From assembly GCA_910577115.1 (NCBI GenBank), contig CAJTMC010000012.1, positions 1-64,000 on the forward strand: DNA of 64,000 bases, written 5' to 3'. Position numbers and translations under genes: made by a program. The notes under the pieces were generated by a model. The model saw only the letters and a program-made list of their open reading frames with translations. It was not told where the DNA came from and did not search any database. How positions within the stretch are numbered: position 1 is the first letter of the stretch; each line of letters opens with the position of its first letter. Source of the DNA: an uncultured Lachnospiraceae bacterium (GTDB taxonomy: Bacteria; Bacillota; Clostridia; Lachnospirales; Lachnospiraceae). Below, piece after piece: positions 51,171 through 60,300 of the stretch.

Positions 51171-52333
51171 CATTTCACTACCCTTACCCGAAATACACCC
51201 TCAATATTATTTAAGCGTGCAATAATCTTCTCATCTGCCGCTGCCGCAATATCCATTAACGTATACGCATACTCGCCTCTTGACTTATTCGTCATATCGC
51301 TGATATTAATGCCAGCCTCGCCAAACGCCGCCGTAAACTGCGTAATCATGTTTGCGATATTTTTATGTAGAATCGCAACCCTGCCCACATTCGAGCATAC
51401 CCCCATATCGCAGGCAGGATAATTCACGCTGTTTTTAATATTACCGTTTTCAAGGTAATCCATCAGCTCATCTACCGCCATAACGGCACAGTTGTCCTCT
51501 GACTCCTCTGTCGAAGCGCCAAGATGCGGAATGACAATGCATCCCTTCTTTCCTGCCGTTGTCGGATTCGGGAAATCAGAAACATACTTTCTTACCTTGC
51601 CTGCCTCCAGTGCAGCAACCATATCCTTCTCATTCACAAGCTGGTCTCTCGCAAAATTCAAGACAATCACATCCTGCTTCATCTTCTCAATGGCTTCCGC
51701 GTTAATCATGCCCTTTGTAGCGTCCATAAGCGGTACATGCACTGTAATATAATCACAATCCGCATAAATATCGTCCACATTTTTTACATGCTTCACTTCC
51801 CTTGTAAGCTTTAGTGCCGCTTCTACGGAAAGGTAAGGATCATATCCGTATACCTCCATGCCAAGCGCTACCGCCGCATTTGCCACTCTCACACCGATTG
51901 CGCCAAGTCCGATAACACCAAGCTTTTTGCCATATATTTCCGTACCTGCAAAATTCTTCTTTGCCTTCTCTGCATCTTTGCCGACTGTCTCGACGTCTGC
52001 ATTTGCCTTCACCCAGTCAATACCGCCGATCACATCTCTTGATGCCAACAGCATTCCCGCAATCACAAGCTCCTTTACGCCGTTTGCATTTGCGCCCGGT
52101 GTATTAAATACCACAATGCCCTTCTCTGCACACTTGTCAAGCGGAATGTTGTTTGTTCCCGCACCTGCTCGTGCCACTGCAAGAAGCTTTGCAGGTAAAT
52201 CCATCTCATGCATAGATGCACTTCTTACAAGCACGCCTTCCGCATTCTCCACACTGTCTGTTTTCTGATAATTTTCCGTAAATCTTGATAAACCGATATC
52301 CGAAATCGGATTCAAACAATTATATTGATACAT
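51170..52333 (-). CDS. serA: D-3-phosphoglycerate dehydrogenase
   Basis: SerA oxidises 3-phosphoglycerate, the first step of serine synthesis. The Rossmann motif GLGAIGVRVANAA is near residues 143-155, the catalytic Arg/Glu/His region includes HLGASTEESE, and the C-terminal ACT domain (about 315-387) suggests serine feedback. At 387 residues it is the short type with one ACT domain. It follows serC by about 75 bp, which contain two tandem hairpins. Confidence 0.95.
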   Translation of the reverse strand: MYQYNCLNPISDIGLSRFTENYQKTDSVENAEGVLVRSASMHEMDLPAKLLAVARAGAGTNNIPLDKCAEKGIVVFNTPGANANGVKELVIAGMLLASRDVIGGIDWVKANADVETVGKDAEKAKKNFAGTEIYGKKLGVIGLGAIGVRVANAAVALGMEVYGYDPYLSVEAALKLTREVKHVKNVDDIYADCDYITVHVPLMDATKGMINAEAIEKMKQDVIVLNFARDQLVNEKDMVAALEAGKVRKYVSDFPNPTTAGKKGCIVIPHLGASTEESEDNCAVMAVDELMDYLENGNIKNSVNYPACDMGVCSNVGRVAILHKNIANMITQFTAAFGEAGINISDMTNKSRGEYAYTLMDIAAAADEKIIARLNNIEGVFRVRVVK

Positions 52334-52364
52334 TTCGACACCCTTGCTCCTTTCTCAGTCCGCG

Positions 52365-52414
52365 AATTTGAGCCCCTGCTCAAATTTGCCGTGTGAAAAA
52401 TTTATTTTTCACAC
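52365..52414 (-). other. two tandem hairpins between serC and serA
   Basis: GTGTGAAAAA-TTTA-TTTTTCACAC (52391-52414) overlaps the serC stop. AATTTGAGC-CCCT-GCTCAAATT (52365-52386) follows 4 bp later towards serA. Both stems are perfect. No T run follows the second, so they look like RNA-processing or stability elements rather than a full terminator. Confidence 0.6.
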
Positions 52415-53488
52415 TGACTCCTCAAACTTTTTCATGAACTCCACAAGCTTCTCCACGCCTTCTATCGGCATAGCATTGTAAATACTTGCCCTCATGCCGC
52501 CGACCGTTCTGTGACCCTTCAAGTTCTCAAATCCTGCCTCTTTTGCCTCTTTTACAAACTTCGCATCAAGCTCCTCGTTCCCTGTCACAAAAGGAACATT
52601 CATCAGGGAACGGTCTTGCTTCCTCACCGTTGCCTGAAAAAGCTTGCTCTCATCAAGGAAATCATAAAGGATTTTTGCCTTCTTCTCGTTGTATTCCTTC
52701 ATCTTCTCAAGTCCGCCCATTTTCTTAAGCCACTTGAATACCTTGCCGCAGATATAAATCCCATACGCAGGCGGTGTATTATACAACGAATCATTGTCTG
52801 CGTGTGTCTTGTATTTGAGCATTGTCGGTGTGCCCGCAAGCACATCGTCCGTAATTAAATCCTCTCTGATAATAACAATCACAACGCCTGCAGGGCCGAT
52901 ATTTTTCTGAACACCGCCATAAATCACACCATACTTTGTCACATCAACAGGCTCTGAAAGAAAGCATGAAGACACGTCTGCCACAAGCGTCTTTCCCTTT
53001 GTGTTCGGAAGCGTCTTGTACTTCGTACCATAAATGGTATTGTTTTCACAGATATAAACATAATCCGCATCTTCGGAAATCGGCAAATCCGAGCAGTCCG
53101 GTATGTATGAGAATGTCTGATCCTCACTCGAAGCAATCTTGTTTGCCTTGCCGTAAATGCATGCCTCCTGATATGCCTTCTTTGCCCACTGACCTGTCAC
53201 AATATAATCTGCAACGCCATTCTTCATAAGGTTCATCGGAATCATCGCAAACTGCTGGCTCGCTCCGCCCTGTAAGAAAAGAACCTTATAATTATCCGGA
53301 ATATTCATAAGCTCTCTTAAATCTGCCTCAGCCTCTTTGATAATCGTATCATAAGCCTTCGAGCGATGGCTCATCTCCATTACCGACATGCCGGTTCCCT
53401 TATAATCTAACATCTCATCTGCAGCTTCTTTCAGAACTTCTTCAGGTAAAACTGCCGGACCTGCTGAAAAGTTATACACTCTTGCCAC
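52409..53488 (-). CDS. serC: phosphoserine aminotransferase
   Basis: SerC makes phosphoserine from phosphohydroxypyruvate and glutamate. The start VYNFSAGPAVLP and the PLP lysine region GGVQKNIGPAG near residues 192-202 are diagnostic. The 359-residue length is normal. It is first gene of the serC-serA unit and starts with an AGGAGG site. A 16-bp palindrome lies about 55 bp upstream, in the likely promoter region. Confidence 0.95.
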   Translation of the reverse strand: MARVYNFSAGPAVLPEEVLKEAADEMLDYKGTGMSVMEMSHRSKAYDTIIKEAEADLRELMNIPDNYKVLFLQGGASQQFAMIPMNLMKNGVADYIVTGQWAKKAYQEACIYGKANKIASSEDQTFSYIPDCSDLPISEDADYVYICENNTIYGTKYKTLPNTKGKTLVADVSSCFLSEPVDVTKYGVIYGGVQKNIGPAGVVIVIIREDLITDDVLAGTPTMLKYKTHADNDSLYNTPPAYGIYICGKVFKWLKKMGGLEKMKEYNEKKAKILYDFLDESKLFQATVRKQDRSLMNVPFVTGNEELDAKFVKEAKEAGFENLKGHRTVGGMRASIYNAMPIEGVEKLVEFMKKFEESV

Positions 53489-53541
53489 TTTTTCTCCTCC
53501 TGATTTCTCATTAAATTCGGGGGTCTCCCCATTTATATATA

Positions 53542-53557
53542 CAACATACTTATGTTG
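53542..53557. promoter_or_regulatory. palindrome upstream of serC
   Basis: CAACATA-CT-TATGTTG is a perfect inverted repeat next to a TATATATAAA tract that may hold the -10 of the serC promoter. Candidate operator with unknown regulator. Confidence 0.4.
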
Positions 53558-53576
53558 AATATTGCCAAAATAATTG

Positions 53577-54998
53577 CTAATAAAATAAGATTACGGGTGT
53601 TCCTTTTTCCACCACGTCATACATCTCACTCATGATTTCAAGCGGTGTATTGATGCAGCCATGAGAACCGTCCGTCAGATAAATGTCGCCGCCAAATTCC
53701 TTGCGCCATGTCGCATCGTGAATGCCGATATTGCCGTCAACCGCCATCCAGTATTTCACCGGCGTCGCATAATTTCTGCCCCGAAGCACCCGGTTTCTCT
53801 GCTTGAAATAAACATAACATACCTTTGACGGCGTATCCCAGCCTCTTGAGAGATTTCCCGTCACAACAGGCGTATCAATCACAATCTCGCCGTCCTTGTA
53901 ATAATACATATGCTGCGCACCCATATCAATCTCAATATAGGTACTGCCAATGTCGTCCTCGCCCTTTTCCCATACCTCCGCGCGGTACTCCGGCACTCTC
54001 GTGCCGCTCTCGCCGTTCAAAAAAGCATTGCGCAAAAACGCATATTCTTTTTCGGTATCAATGGCATTTCCATAGCTGCCGCCCGAAATCTTCACGCATC
54101 TCCCGCTTGTTGCCTGAAACTCCCGCTCAATTCCTACGGTATCATACGTCGCGGACAAATATGCCACATACTCTTCTATCAAGGATTCATCGAGCACAGG
54201 CTTATTCCCATCATCAAATACAATCTGCCCGTTGTTGTCAAGCGCCATCCAGTCGGACACGACATTTTCGTCAATTGTCTCAAGCCGGTCTCCAAACACA
54301 TAAGTCATGCGGAAGCTCTGAAATTCCTGAATGCCCTGCCATTTTGCGAGCGTATCCTTCATTTCCGCCGTATACGGTATGGACCGGTAACATTGTTTTT
54401 TATTTTCATCCGTTGAAAGGTCTATGTCTGTTAATTGATTAACAATCCCGTCACAAATCAATTCTACCGCAGAATCCTTCAAAAGTAAATCCTTTGTTTC
54501 GTCTACAAGAATATATCCATCCAGCGCACTCTTTACAATCGAAACCGAATTGGCAGGATTATAAAGGCGCTCACCAAGCCAATCCAATCTCTCAAGCCTT
54601 GCTTTCATAACCGCTATATCATAACTGTATTCCGGTTCTATATGATATTCCCTGCCTGCAAAGTCTGCAAGCCAGAAATAGCCTTTACTCTTCCTGTAAA
54701 GTGCGTCCACAGCCGTCTGATAAGAAGCGCTTGTTCCATACTCGTCAGGCCTGATCACATGCACCTTTCCGTCAATCGTATGTATCTTCACACTCTGAAA
54801 AGCTGTTTTTCCAACTGTACTGTCTAAACGGTCAGTTACCTCCTCCGGCGTCATTCCCGTGCAGTAAATTCCGTTAATCCACACTCCCATTGGAAAGGTA
54901 TCCTTGTAATAAATCTCATTGAGTGCGATGACAGCAGCCGCAAAAAGCGCTGCCACCGCAAAAATCATACCAATGCATCTGATTATGTATTTTTTCAT
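53577..54998 (-). CDS. L,D-transpeptidase (YkuD) with peptidoglycan-binding-like repeats
   Basis: L,D-transpeptidases form 3-3 cross-links or attach proteins to peptidoglycan. The 473-residue protein has an N-terminal membrane segment (about 7-27), a long external part with PG_binding_4-like repeats (about 60-340), and the YkuD domain whose catalytic cysteine lies in SHGCINTPLEIM near residue 449, with the conserved upstream histidine in IGIHDATWR. It starts 13 bp after ilvB, so it shares that transcript despite an unrelated role. Confidence 0.92.
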   Translation of the reverse strand: MKKYIIRCIGMIFAVAALFAAAVIALNEIYYKDTFPMGVWINGIYCTGMTPEEVTDRLDSTVGKTAFQSVKIHTIDGKVHVIRPDEYGTSASYQTAVDALYRKSKGYFWLADFAGREYHIEPEYSYDIAVMKARLERLDWLGERLYNPANSVSIVKSALDGYILVDETKDLLLKDSAVELICDGIVNQLTDIDLSTDENKKQCYRSIPYTAEMKDTLAKWQGIQEFQSFRMTYVFGDRLETIDENVVSDWMALDNNGQIVFDDGNKPVLDESLIEEYVAYLSATYDTVGIEREFQATSGRCVKISGGSYGNAIDTEKEYAFLRNAFLNGESGTRVPEYRAEVWEKGEDDIGSTYIEIDMGAQHMYYYKDGEIVIDTPVVTGNLSRGWDTPSKVCYVYFKQRNRVLRGRNYATPVKYWMAVDGNIGIHDATWRKEFGGDIYLTDGSHGCINTPLEIMSEMYDVVEKGTPVILFY

Positions 54999-55011
54999 CT
55001 TAATTTAACTG

Positions 55012-56691
55012 TTATTGTTTGTTGTTTAAATCGTCTGCGTCAAAGGCATCACTGATTGGCGCTCCCGCCGGAACCATTGGAAATACCTTGTCATCCTCCT
55101 CAATCACACACTCAATCACAACCGGCTTCTGCAAAGAAACCGCCTTCTCCAAAGCAGGGGCAACCTCCTCGCGCTTTGTCACGCGGATTGCCTCACAGCC
55201 AAGTCCTTCCGAAACCTTCACAAAATCAACCTTGTCGGAAAGTATGGTTTGCGAATAGCGTTTCTCGTAAAATAACGTCTGCCACTGTCTGACCATACCA
55301 AGCACATGATTGTTGATCACAATCTGTATAATCGGAATGTTGTATCTGCTTGCCGTCGCAAGCTCATTCAGATTCATGCGGAAGCATCCGTCGCCTGCGA
55401 TATTGACACAGATTTTCTCAGGTCTGCCGACCTTCGCACCGATACATGCACCAAGCCCGTAGCCCATTGTTCCAAGTCCTCCTGATGAGAGGAAAGTGCG
55501 TGGCTCCGTATATTTATAAAATTGCGCTGCCCACATCTGATGCTGTCCTACATCCGTTGAGACAATCGCTTTCCCTTCCGTTACCCTGTCAAGCTCCTCA
55601 ATAATATAAGGACAAGTCAGCTTATCTGACTCATATTTTAACGGATACTTTTCTTTCATATCCTTGATGCCGGCAATCCACTCGTCATGATTTTGCTGCT
55701 CCAGCTTGCTGTTCAGCTCCTTAAGCACAGTCTTTAAATCACCGATAACCGCCGCGTCCGTCTTGATATTTTTATTGACCTCCGCCGCATCAATATCAAT
55801 CTGCAAAATCTTTGCATTCTCCGCAAACCTCTTCGGATTGCCGATTACACGATCGGAAAATCTTGCACCAAGCGCAATCAGCAAATCACACTGGCTGACG
55901 CCAAAGTTGGAAGTCTTGGTGCCATGCATACCAATCATACCTGTGTAAAGCGCACTCTTTCCGTCAAAAGCGCCTTTTGCCATAAGCGTATCACATACAG
56001 GCGCCTGAATTTTATCCGCAAACTCTTTTACCTCTCTTGACGCGCCGGAAATGATTGCACCTCCGCCAAGATAAATATACGGTTTCTTCGCATTTCGAAT
56101 CAGCGCAAGCGCCACATCAATATCCGCTTCTGTATATGCGTTTTTTACAACCGGAGGCTCCGGCTTTATAGGCGTAAACTCGCACTTGTTTGCCGTTGCA
56201 TCTTTTGTGATATCTACCAAAACAGGACCGGGTCTGCCTGATTTTGCGATTTTAAATGCCTCTCTTATGGTATCCGCAAGCTTTGTTACATCTTTAACAA
56301 TATATCCATGCTTTGTAATCGGCATGGTCACGCCCGCGATATCCACCTCCTGAAACGAATCCTTCCCAAGCAGAGGCAGCGTAACATTTGCCGTAATTGC
56401 AACCATTGGTACAGAATCCATATACGCCGTAGCAATCCCCGTAACCAAATTTGTCGCACCCGGACCGCTGGTGGCAAAGCACACACCAACCTTGCCCGTT
56501 GCACGTGCATAACCGTCCGCGGCATGCGAAGCTCCCTGCTCATGTGATGTTAAGATATGCTTAATCTCATCACTGTGCTTATATAATTCATCATAAATAT
56601 TTAAAATCGATCCGCCGGGATAACCAAAAACGGTATCTACTCCCTGCTCCTTCAAACATTCAATAACAATCTGTGAACCTGTCAACTGCAT
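55012..56691 (-). CDS. ilvB: acetolactate synthase large subunit
   Basis: This ThDP enzyme makes acetolactate or acetohydroxybutyrate for valine, leucine and isoleucine. The catalytic glutamate lies in SHEQGASHAADGYARATG, and the ThDP motif runs from GDGCFRMN near residue 439 to NNHVLGMVRQW. The 559-residue length is complete. No ilvN small regulatory subunit lies next to it, unlike many operons. It follows ilvD by 25 bp. Confidence 0.95.
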   Translation of the reverse strand: MQLTGSQIVIECLKEQGVDTVFGYPGGSILNIYDELYKHSDEIKHILTSHEQGASHAADGYARATGKVGVCFATSGPGATNLVTGIATAYMDSVPMVAITANVTLPLLGKDSFQEVDIAGVTMPITKHGYIVKDVTKLADTIREAFKIAKSGRPGPVLVDITKDATANKCEFTPIKPEPPVVKNAYTEADIDVALALIRNAKKPYIYLGGGAIISGASREVKEFADKIQAPVCDTLMAKGAFDGKSALYTGMIGMHGTKTSNFGVSQCDLLIALGARFSDRVIGNPKRFAENAKILQIDIDAAEVNKNIKTDAAVIGDLKTVLKELNSKLEQQNHDEWIAGIKDMKEKYPLKYESDKLTCPYIIEELDRVTEGKAIVSTDVGQHQMWAAQFYKYTEPRTFLSSGGLGTMGYGLGACIGAKVGRPEKICVNIAGDGCFRMNLNELATASRYNIPIIQIVINNHVLGMVRQWQTLFYEKRYSQTILSDKVDFVKVSEGLGCEAIRVTKREEVAPALEKAVSLQKPVVIECVIEEDDKVFPMVPAGAPISDAFDADDLNNKQ

Positions 56692-56716
56692 CTATCATTC
56701 TCCTTTTTGACCATAA

Positions 56717-58390
56717 TTAATTCTTTTTTGGGATTTCCAAAATAGCGCCTCTGTTTCCGCTCGTCACAAGCTCCCTGTATCTTGCAAGATAACCTGTCGT
56801 AATCTTCGGCTCTCTTGGCTGCCATTTTGCCCTGCGCGCCGCAAGCTCCTCGTCCGAAACCTTTACGTTTAGCGCATATTCCGGAATATTGATTGAAATA
56901 ATATCTCCTTCTTCTACCAATGCAATCGGTCCACACACAGCTGCCTCCGGTGAAACATGGCCGATAGACGCACCTCTTGATGCACCGGAAAACCGTCCGT
57001 CCGTAATCAACGCAACCGTTGAACCAAGTCCCATACCGGCAATCGCCGATGTCGGATTTAACATCTCCCTCATGCCCGGGCCGCCTTTTGGCCCCTCATA
57101 ACGAATCACCACGACATCACCTGCAACAATTTTTCCGCCCTTGATTGCCGCAATCGCGTCCTCCTCGCACTCAAACACACGCGCAGGACCTTCATGTACC
57201 AGCATCTCAGGCGCCACTGCCGAACGCTTTACAACGCTTCCGTCCGGCGCTAAGTTACCCTTTAACACTGCAAGACCGCCCGTTTTACTGTACGGATTGT
57301 CGTTCGGTCTGATAACATCTGTATTTTTATTTTTTACACCTTGAATATTCTCTCCTATGGTCTTTCCCGTAACAGTCATGCAGTCCGTATGTAACAGTCC
57401 AAGCTCCGCAAGCTGATTCATCACCGCATACACGCCGCCTGCCTCATTCAAATCTTCCATATAAGTAGGGCCTGCCGGTGCAAGGTGGCAGTAATTTGGC
57501 GTCTTTGCGCTGATTTCATTTGCAAACGCAATATCAAAGTCAAAACCGATTTCATGCGCAATCGCCGGAAGATGGAGCATGGAGTTGGTTGAACAGCCAA
57601 GCGCCATATCTACAGTAAGCGCATTCAAAACCGCTTCCTTTGTCATAATGTCGCGCGGACAGATATTCTTCTTTAACAGCTCCATTACTGCCATCCCCGC
57701 GTGCTTGGCAAGCTTAATTCGTTCCGAATAAACCGCCGGAATCGTGCCGTTACCCTGTAAGCCCATTCCAAGCGCTTCCGTAAGGCAGTTCATGGAATTT
57801 GCCGTATACATGCCGGAACAAGAACCACAGGTCGGACATGCTTTATTTTCAAACTCGCATACATCTTCCTCTGTCATTGTGCCTGCCGCATAAGAGCCTA
57901 CCGCCTCAAACATGGAAGAAAGGCTTCTCTTTTGTCCCTTTACATGACCTGCAAGCATCGGGCCGCCTGATACAAACACTGTAGGCACGTTGATACGCGC
58001 CGCCGCCATTAAAAGTCCCGGAACATTTTTATCGCAGTTTGGCACCATGACAAGCGCATCGAACTGATGTGCTAAAGCCATTGCCTCTGTCGAATCTGCG
58101 ATCAAATCTCTTGTCACAAGCGAATACTTCATGCCGACATGCCCCATTGCAATTCCGTCGCACACAGCGATTGCCGGAAATACCACTGGAACACCGCCTG
58201 CCTCCGCTACGCCGAGCTTAACCGCGTTGACAATTTTATCAAGGTTCATATGCCCGGGAACAATTTCATTGTAGGAGCTGACGATCCCAATCATCGGCTT
58301 CTGCATTTCCTCCTCCGTAAAACCAAGTGCATTAAAAAGACTTCTATGGGGCGCCTGCTGCATCCCTTTTTTTACATTATCACTTCTCAC
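56717..58390 (-). CDS. ilvD: dihydroxy-acid dehydratase
   Basis: IlvD is an iron-sulfur dehydratase that makes the 2-oxo acids of valine and isoleucine. Cluster-ligand cysteines occur in PNCDKNVPG and CPTCGSCSGMYTANSM, and the active-site region near DGRFSGASRG is intact. I start at the GTG at 58390, eleven bases from AAAGGAG, which matches the usual family start (557 residues). An ATG at 58450 lacks a ribosome site. Confidence 0.94.
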   Translation of the reverse strand: MRSDNVKKGMQQAPHRSLFNALGFTEEEMQKPMIGIVSSYNEIVPGHMNLDKIVNAVKLGVAEAGGVPVVFPAIAVCDGIAMGHVGMKYSLVTRDLIADSTEAMALAHQFDALVMVPNCDKNVPGLLMAAARINVPTVFVSGGPMLAGHVKGQKRSLSSMFEAVGSYAAGTMTEEDVCEFENKACPTCGSCSGMYTANSMNCLTEALGMGLQGNGTIPAVYSERIKLAKHAGMAVMELLKKNICPRDIMTKEAVLNALTVDMALGCSTNSMLHLPAIAHEIGFDFDIAFANEISAKTPNYCHLAPAGPTYMEDLNEAGGVYAVMNQLAELGLLHTDCMTVTGKTIGENIQGVKNKNTDVIRPNDNPYSKTGGLAVLKGNLAPDGSVVKRSAVAPEMLVHEGPARVFECEEDAIAAIKGGKIVAGDVVVIRYEGPKGGPGMREMLNPTSAIAGMGLGSTVALITDGRFSGASRGASIGHVSPEAAVCGPIALVEEGDIISINIPEYALNVKVSDEELAARRAKWQPREPKITTGYLARYRELVTSGNRGAILEIPKKN

Positions 58391-58477
58391 TTTATTCCAT
58401 ACTCCTTTCACAGCCTGCAAATTTTCAATCGTTCCTCCATTATATTCCATATTGCAAGCTTCTATCTTTTTTTCAAA

Positions 58478-59578
58478 TTAAATACGCTCGGCAATCAAAT
58501 CACCCATCTGCGCCGTTCCTACCTGTGTAACGGCTGCGCGCCTGCTCTCTTCCTGCGGCACAATATCAATTGTGCGGTAGCCTTCCGCAAGCACCTTCTT
58601 TACGGCTGCCTCAATCACTGCCGCCTCCTTATCCAAATCAAAGGAATAGCGCAGCATCATTGCCGCACTTAAAATCGTCGCAATCGGATTTGCAATTCCT
58701 TTTCCTGCAATATCCGGCGCCGAACCGCCGCTTGGCTCATAAAGGCCAAACTTCGTATCATTCAGGCTTGCAGAAGAAAGCATGCCAATCGAACCTGTCA
58801 CCATGCTCGCCTCGTCGGATAAAATATCCCCGAACATATTTTCGGTTAAAATCACATCAAACTGCTTCGGATCTTTCACAAGCTGCATGGCACAGTTATC
58901 CACAAGCATATGCTCCAATGTCACTTCGGGATAATCTTTTGCGACCTCCTCCACAACCTTTCTCCAAAGCCTTGAGGAATCCAACACATTTGCCTTGTCA
59001 ACGCTTGTGACCTTTTTTCTGCGCTTCATGGCAATGTCAAAGCCTTTCACCGCAATGCGTCTGATTTCCTTCTCTGTATATGTAAGCGTGTCAACTGCCG
59101 TCATCACGCCGTCAACCTCTTTCGTGCTGCGCTCGCCAAAGTACAGCCCACCTGTCAGCTCACGCATAATCATCATGTCAAATCCGCTTCCGATAATATC
59201 ATCGCGCAGCGGGCACGCCTCTTTGAGCTCCTTGTAAAGATATGCCGGTCTTAAGTTTGCAAAAAGGTTTAATTCCTTTCTAAGCTTTAACAAACCTGCC
59301 TCTGGTCTTAAATTGGGCGGCAGCTGATACCAGGGGGAAGTCGCGGTATTTCCTCCGATTGACCCCATAAGCACTGCATCGGCAGCCTTCGCCGTCGCAA
59401 CCGCCTCCTCTGTAAGCGGCTCACCGCACGCATCAATCGACGCGCCTCCCATAAGAATGTCTTTATAGGTAATGCTGTGGCCGAATTTATTTGCAACCTG
59501 ATCTAATACTTTCTTTGCCTCCGATACGATTTCCGGACCGATACCGTCACCGGGGATACATACAATGTTTAAATGCAT
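58478..59578 (-). CDS. leuB: 3-isopropylmalate dehydrogenase
   Basis: LeuB oxidises and decarboxylates 3-isopropylmalate in leucine synthesis. The start NIVCIPGDGIGPEIV and the Mg/NAD region TENMFGDILSDEAS near residues 240-253 are diagnostic, and the catalytic ELTGGLYFGER stretch is present. The 366-residue length is normal. It is first gene of a leuB-ilvD-ilvB series. leuA, leuC and leuD are not in the window. I see no T-box leader. Confidence 0.95.
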   Translation of the reverse strand: MHLNIVCIPGDGIGPEIVSEAKKVLDQVANKFGHSITYKDILMGGASIDACGEPLTEEAVATAKAADAVLMGSIGGNTATSPWYQLPPNLRPEAGLLKLRKELNLFANLRPAYLYKELKEACPLRDDIIGSGFDMMIMRELTGGLYFGERSTKEVDGVMTAVDTLTYTEKEIRRIAVKGFDIAMKRRKKVTSVDKANVLDSSRLWRKVVEEVAKDYPEVTLEHMLVDNCAMQLVKDPKQFDVILTENMFGDILSDEASMVTGSIGMLSSASLNDTKFGLYEPSGGSAPDIAGKGIANPIATILSAAMMLRYSFDLDKEAAVIEAAVKKVLAEGYRTIDIVPQEESRRAAVTQVGTAQMGDLIAERI

Positions 59579-59647
59579 TCTAACAAACTCCTTTTTTATG
59601 GGTGTCCGATAAAAACGACAACCAGTGAATAATAATACATATTTTTT

Positions 59648-59676
59648 ATCATATTACATTCGACAAAAAATTTCAA
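59648..59676 (-). promoter_or_regulatory. promoter of leuB-ilvD-ilvB
   Basis: TTGAAA (59671-59676) and TATGAT (59648-59653) on the minus strand with a 17-bp spacer, about 70 bp upstream of leuB. Confidence 0.7.
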
Positions 59677-59716
59677 CCGTTACCATAAAATTGTTTCAGG
59701 AAAATAATATAAAAAG

Positions 59717-59765
59717 GCGCATTGTCCTGCTTTTCATCAGACGCTGCACCCCTTTGTAACTGCGC
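59717..59765 (-). terminator. possible terminator after yajC
   Basis: On the minus strand GCGCA and TGCGC close a large loop and are followed by CTTTTTTAT. The short stem makes this a weak call. Confidence 0.4.
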
Positions 59766-59843
59766 ATAGTTATTCAATTATCACAAAATTATTACAAACT
59801 CAAAAGCTCCATTAACAGCGGCGGCCGATAAAACTTTATCCCA

Positions 59844-60185
59844 CTATTCCGCATCCGGTTTCTCAACCTGCTCAATCGCTGCCTTTTTCATAGGAATACG
59901 GCAGTTCTTGTTGTTTCCGAACTCCACAATTACATCATCATCTGTCACGTCAATTACAATGCCGTAAAAACCGCTTGTAGTAAGAATGCTGTCACCCACT
60001 GCAACGGAATTGACCAAAGCTGCCTTCTTCTTCTGCTCCTTCTTCTGTGGACGAATCATCAAAAAATAAATAATTACAAACCATACGGCAACCATCAAAA
60101 CCATAGAAAGCGCACTCGCTGTTCCCGCACCTGCTGCTGTCGCGTCCGCTGCCTCTGCCAACAATAAATTCATCTTAGTATCCAT
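59844..60185 (-). CDS. yajC: preprotein translocase subunit YajC
   Basis: YajC is the small accessory protein of the Sec translocon. The 113-residue protein has an N-terminal membrane segment (about 22-44) ending in the signature YFLMIRPQKKEQKKK, followed by the soluble domain VGDSILTTSGFYGIV. It lies downstream of tgt, the usual tgt-yajC order. Confidence 0.95.
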   Translation of the reverse strand: MDTKMNLLLAEAADATAAGAGTASALSMVLMVAVWFVIIYFLMIRPQKKEQKKKAALVNSVAVGDSILTTSGFYGIVIDVTDDDVIVEFGNNKNCRIPMKKAAIEQVEKPDAE

Positions 60186-60228
60186 GCTCCTTTCTCAATA
60201 CGCACATTCTGTTTCATGCACTCAGACT

Positions 60229-60257
60229 ATCATACACAAAAATTACCAATACATCAA
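60229..60257 (-). promoter_or_regulatory. promoter of yajC
   Basis: TTGATG (60252-60257) and TATGAT (60229-60234) on the minus strand with a 17-bp spacer. A second TTGACA-containing candidate lies 35 bp further upstream. Confidence 0.55.
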
Positions 60258-60300
60258 GTAAAATATTTATAAAGATGCAAAAAGATGTCAATAACATATT

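Noticed and set aside
59579..59843. Leucine T-box or leader peptide before leuB
   Set aside because: There is no T-box sequence on the minus strand and no short frame rich in Leu codons. Only a plain promoter is seen.
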